64,000 nucleotides of DNA from Anaeromicropila herbilytica (GTDB taxonomy: Bacteria; Bacillota; Clostridia; Lachnospirales; Lachnospiraceae), in the NCBI RefSeq assembly GCF_016591975.1, contig NZ_AP024169.1:4661001-4725000 (forward strand). The letters run 5' to 3'. The stretch's first letter is position 1. Every line of letters starts with the position of its first letter. The notes under the pieces are model-generated. The model worked only from the letters and a program-made list of their open reading frames with translations, ran no database searches and had not been told where the DNA came from. Shown piece after piece: positions 61,579-64,000 of this stretch. The translations under genes were made by a program, and so were the position numbers.

Positions 61579-64000
61579 TCAGAACGTCCCCTGACTTATT
61601 ACTTGACCACCATCCTTGCCAGCTCCTGGTCCAAGTTCTATAATCCAATCGCAATTCTGAACAAATTGCTTATTATGTTCAATTGCAATTACTGTATTAC
61701 CATTCTCAATTAGTTCAGATATTAATCCCAGTAGATGCTCAATGTCTGAATAATGCAATCCAGTTGTTGGTTCATCTAATAAATACAATACATTCTTCTT
61801 TCTTGTACTCATTAGTTGTTTTGCTAACTTTAATCTTGATGCTTCACCTCCAGAAAGCGTAGGTGTACTCTGTCCAATTTTTAGATAACCAAGCCCTACT
61901 TTTTTGACTATTTCAAGTTTTTGGGTTATATCACTTACCTCACTCCAGAAGTGCAATGCTTCGTCAATTGACATATTTAATATATCATCTATACTCTTAT
62001 CATGATATTCTACTCCAAGAATTTTCTTCTGATATCTTTTACCACTGCATTCTAGGCACTCCATATAAGAATCCTCTAGATATTTTATTCTTACTCTTCC
62101 TTCACCCTTACAAGCTACACACTGTCCTAATTCTCCATTAAAACTAAAGTACTTCTCATCAAAGCCATATTCTATCGCTTGGCTCGATAACGCCATAGCT
62201 TCTCTAATATCATCCATAACACCAATATACGTTGCTATTACTGATTTTGATGTTTTCCCTATTGGTAATTGATCTACTAATATAACTTCTGAAAAATCAT
62301 TTTCATGATTCGCTTTCTGATAGATCTCACCTTTCATTAGAGATGATTTTCCACTTCCACTGACTCCATTAATACAAGTAAAGGCCTTTTTAGGAAATTG
62401 AATCGTGATATTTTTTAAATTTCTATATTTTAATTGTTTCATCGTTATGAATGATAAATCATTTTGATTCTTTTTCATATATGGCGCCTTCTTTATAACT
62501 TCTGAATTCAGGTAACGACTAATCTGTGTATCCTTATTGTTTATCATGACTTCATAAGAACCTTCACCTACTAATAAGCCGCCTTGTTCGCCTGCGCCTG
62601 GTCCTATTTCTATTATATAATCCGCAGTTCGAATCATATCGTCATTATGCTCGACCATTATAATCGTATTTCCCTCATCCTTTAGGTACTGAATCATATC
62701 GGTTACTTTCGCATAGTCTTTTGGGTGTAACCCTTTGGATGGCTCATCAAATACATACAATATTCCTGTCATATGATTAAGCATAGCAGCTAATAATTTA
62801 ACTCGCTGCCTTTCTCCGCCAGACAATGTACTTGTTTCTTGGCTCATTTGTATATATCCTAACCCTAGTCTTCTTGCTGATTCTGCAACCTCTTTTAAGG
62901 ATTGAATAGCATGATTGATTTTTTTATAATCGTTTATACTAATCACTGTTACAAGTTGATCACAGAACCCAATCACTTCATCAAATGTCATTGCAGCTGC
63001 TGTTGGATATCTTAATTCCCCTATTGTTGCCATTCGACCTTCTTTATTTAATCTCTCTCCATTGCAGTGTTTACAAGAGACTTTGCTCATATATTGATTG
63101 ATTGTCTTTGTATCGGTATTATCATCATATATACGCTTTATAATATTACATATCCCTTCTACTGGACGAGTAATTTCTCCCTTTCTCCCTAGTTTCTTAT
63201 TATCATATGAGAATGTAACAATTTCATCCCCTGAACCATGTAGTATCTTGTCTCTAAAGTTATGAGATAACTCATTCCATGGCTTTTCCAGATCTTCTCC
63301 CATCTTATGGGCCAATCCAAATACTTGACCTTTCATCCAATTTGCATTCGGACTAGCTAGAAAATCTCTTAGTTTTCCGTAAAAGGAAGATGCACCATCT
63401 AATAAGGACACCTCTGGATGTTCGATGATCTTCTTCTCATCTATTTCTACATTTTCTCCAGTACCATTACATATTGGGCATCTACTTTCTGAATCTATAT
63501 AGCTAAATGTCCTAGGCGTCATCTCAAACATTAATTTATCGCATCGATAACATTTTTGCTTGGTCTGTAACAAAATAAACTCATGATCTGGCAATTGGAT
63601 ATAAAAAGCCCCTTTTCCTCGCTCAAGCGCTAGGTTAACCTTTCTCTCAAGTGTTTCTTCTTCTATCGTTTGTTTCATCAGATCAAATATTTCAACATCC
63701 TTTATTCCACTTAGCAGATTCAATATATTTTCTTTGGTTAATGGTATTATTTCATTCCCACAGTCTGGACAATGACGTACTGCAACACTGGCATATATCA
63801 TTCTTAAGTAATCATAGGCATTGGTATATGTTCCTACTGTTGACTGAGAATTTCCTCGAATCTCATTTTGTGATATAAGAACTGCTGGAATGCAACCCGT
63901 CATGTTCTCTACCTTTGGTTTTTGTAACATATTACGGTTATTATTTAGATATTCCATTCGTCTTCTGCACTCTGCATATATGGTATCATGGACAAGACTT
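61579..64000 (-). CDS. UvrA-like ABC ATPase (UvrA2/drug-resistance type), 5' end cut by window
   Basis: The frame is open from 64000 to a stop at 61579. The ATG at 63957 is internal: the upstream residues SLVHDTIYAECRRR match the family sequence right after Walker A, so the first Walker A lies outside the window. Visible parts: zinc-binding CPDC and CPIC/CYRC pairs, signature TLSGGERQRVK, Walker B YVFDEPSKGLHP, second Walker A GVSGSGKSS, zinc finger CVACKGEG with CLECSG, and second signature TLSGGEASRLK with LLDEPTTGLH. The UvrB-binding insertion of UvrA1 appears reduced. The C-terminus stops at ISQGTF, shorter than usual. Such paralogues are linked to drug or antibiotic tolerance; the role here is unknown. 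Confidence 0.88.
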   Translation of the reverse strand, partial: SLVHDTIYAECRRRMEYLNNNRNMLQKPKVENMTGCIPAVLISQNEIRGNSQSTVGTYTNAYDYLRMIYASVAVRHCPDCGNEIIPLTKENILNLLSGIKDVEIFDLMKQTIEEETLERKVNLALERGKGAFYIQLPDHEFILLQTKQKCYRCDKLMFEMTPRTFSYIDSESRCPICNGTGENVEIDEKKIIEHPEVSLLDGASSFYGKLRDFLASPNANWMKGQVFGLAHKMGEDLEKPWNELSHNFRDKILHGSGDEIVTFSYDNKKLGRKGEITRPVEGICNIIKRIYDDNTDTKTINQYMSKVSCKHCNGERLNKEGRMATIGELRYPTAAAMTFDEVIGFCDQLVTVISINDYKKINHAIQSLKEVAESARRLGLGYIQMSQETSTLSGGERQRVKLLAAMLNHMTGILYVFDEPSKGLHPKDYAKVTDMIQYLKDEGNTIIMVEHNDDMIRTADYIIEIGPGAGEQGGLLVGEGSYEVMINNKDTQISRYLNSEVIKKAPYMKKNQNDLSFITMKQLKYRNLKNITIQFPKKAFTCINGVSGSGKSSLMKGEIYQKANHENDFSEVILVDQLPIGKTSKSVIATYIGVMDDIREAMALSSQAIEYGFDEKYFSFNGELGQCVACKGEGRVRIKYLEDSYMECLECSGKRYQKKILGVEYHDKSIDDILNMSIDEALHFWSEVSDITQKLEIVKKVGLGYLKIGQSTPTLSGGEASRLKLAKQLMSTRKKNVLYLLDEPTTGLHYSDIEHLLGLISELIENGNTVIAIEHNKQFVQNCDWIIELGPGAGKDGGQVISQGTF

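Noticed and set aside
63957..63957. ATG at 63957 as the start of the UvrA-like protein
   Set aside because: The frame is open upstream to the window edge and encodes residues that follow Walker A in this family, so the real start is outside.

Overview
The window looks like chromosome of a low-GC, spore-forming, saccharolytic Firmicute, most likely a Lachnospiraceae member near Lachnoclostridium (Clostridium) phytofermentans. This rests on AT-rich DNA, strong AGGAGG-type ribosome sites, lipoprotein sugar-binding proteins, a LysM/GH18 spore-type hydrolase and CdaR/PucR-type regulators. The species is inferred. No rRNA, tRNA, CRISPR array or transposase gene was seen. Almost all genes are on the minus strand.

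Layout. 1-5.5 kb: a maltodextrin-type locus (MalF, MalG, binding protein and a GH13 enzyme cut by the window start). 6-10.4 kb: a cell-wall cassette (FtsE, FtsX, a PcsB/EnvC-like M23 hydrolase, CtpA), preceded by a CdaR-type regulator. 11.8-12.9 kb: a lone MsmK/UgpC-type sugar ATPase. 13-20 kb: YitT, a degenerate TagA-like glycosyltransferase, a degenerate LCP/LytR_C protein, an SDR, a CPBP-like membrane protein, a K+ channel and a cysteine-cluster protein. 20.5-29.1 kb: a biotin-independent malonate decarboxylase operon (mdcA, C, a fused DE, G, H, a membrane acyltransferase, B) with a divergent LysR regulator. 29.2-35 kb: an old-yellow-enzyme/dienoyl-CoA-reductase fused to an acetoacetate-decarboxylase-like domain, an SDR, and a divergent PucR-type regulator. 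35-36.4 kb: a LysM/GH18 spore hydrolase. 36.6-46.8 kb: an msm/raf-type sucrose, raffinose and fructan locus (MsmE, F, G, GH32, LacI, GH36 alpha-galactosidase, sucrose phosphorylase). 47.3-53.6 kb: esterase, two-component system and FtsX-type ABC exporter. 53.9-58.6 kb: serine beta-lactamase-like hydrolases with a second two-component system. 58.7-60.8 kb: three GNAT acetyltransferases in a row. 61.6-64 kb: a UvrA-like ABC protein cut by the window end.

How the parts work together. Neither sugar ABC operon carries an ATPase, so the single MsmK at 11.8 kb probably powers both. Imported alpha-galactosides and sucrose would be split by the GH36, GH32 and sucrose phosphorylase enzymes, under a LacI repressor whose likely operator overlaps the msmE promoter. 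The Mdc proteins form a complete malonyl-ACP decarboxylase with its own prosthetic-group pathway, but no transporter gene is visible. FtsEX would activate the PcsB-like hydrolase at division.

The most unusual content is (i) the OYE-ADC fusion with its SDR and divergent regulator, (ii) three families of 200-290 bp imperfect palindromes scattered between genes, including within the sugar locus, with truncated and joined relics, and (iii) a compact promoter/12-codon ORF/terminator unit at 60.98-61.21 kb with no annotated counterpart that I recognise.
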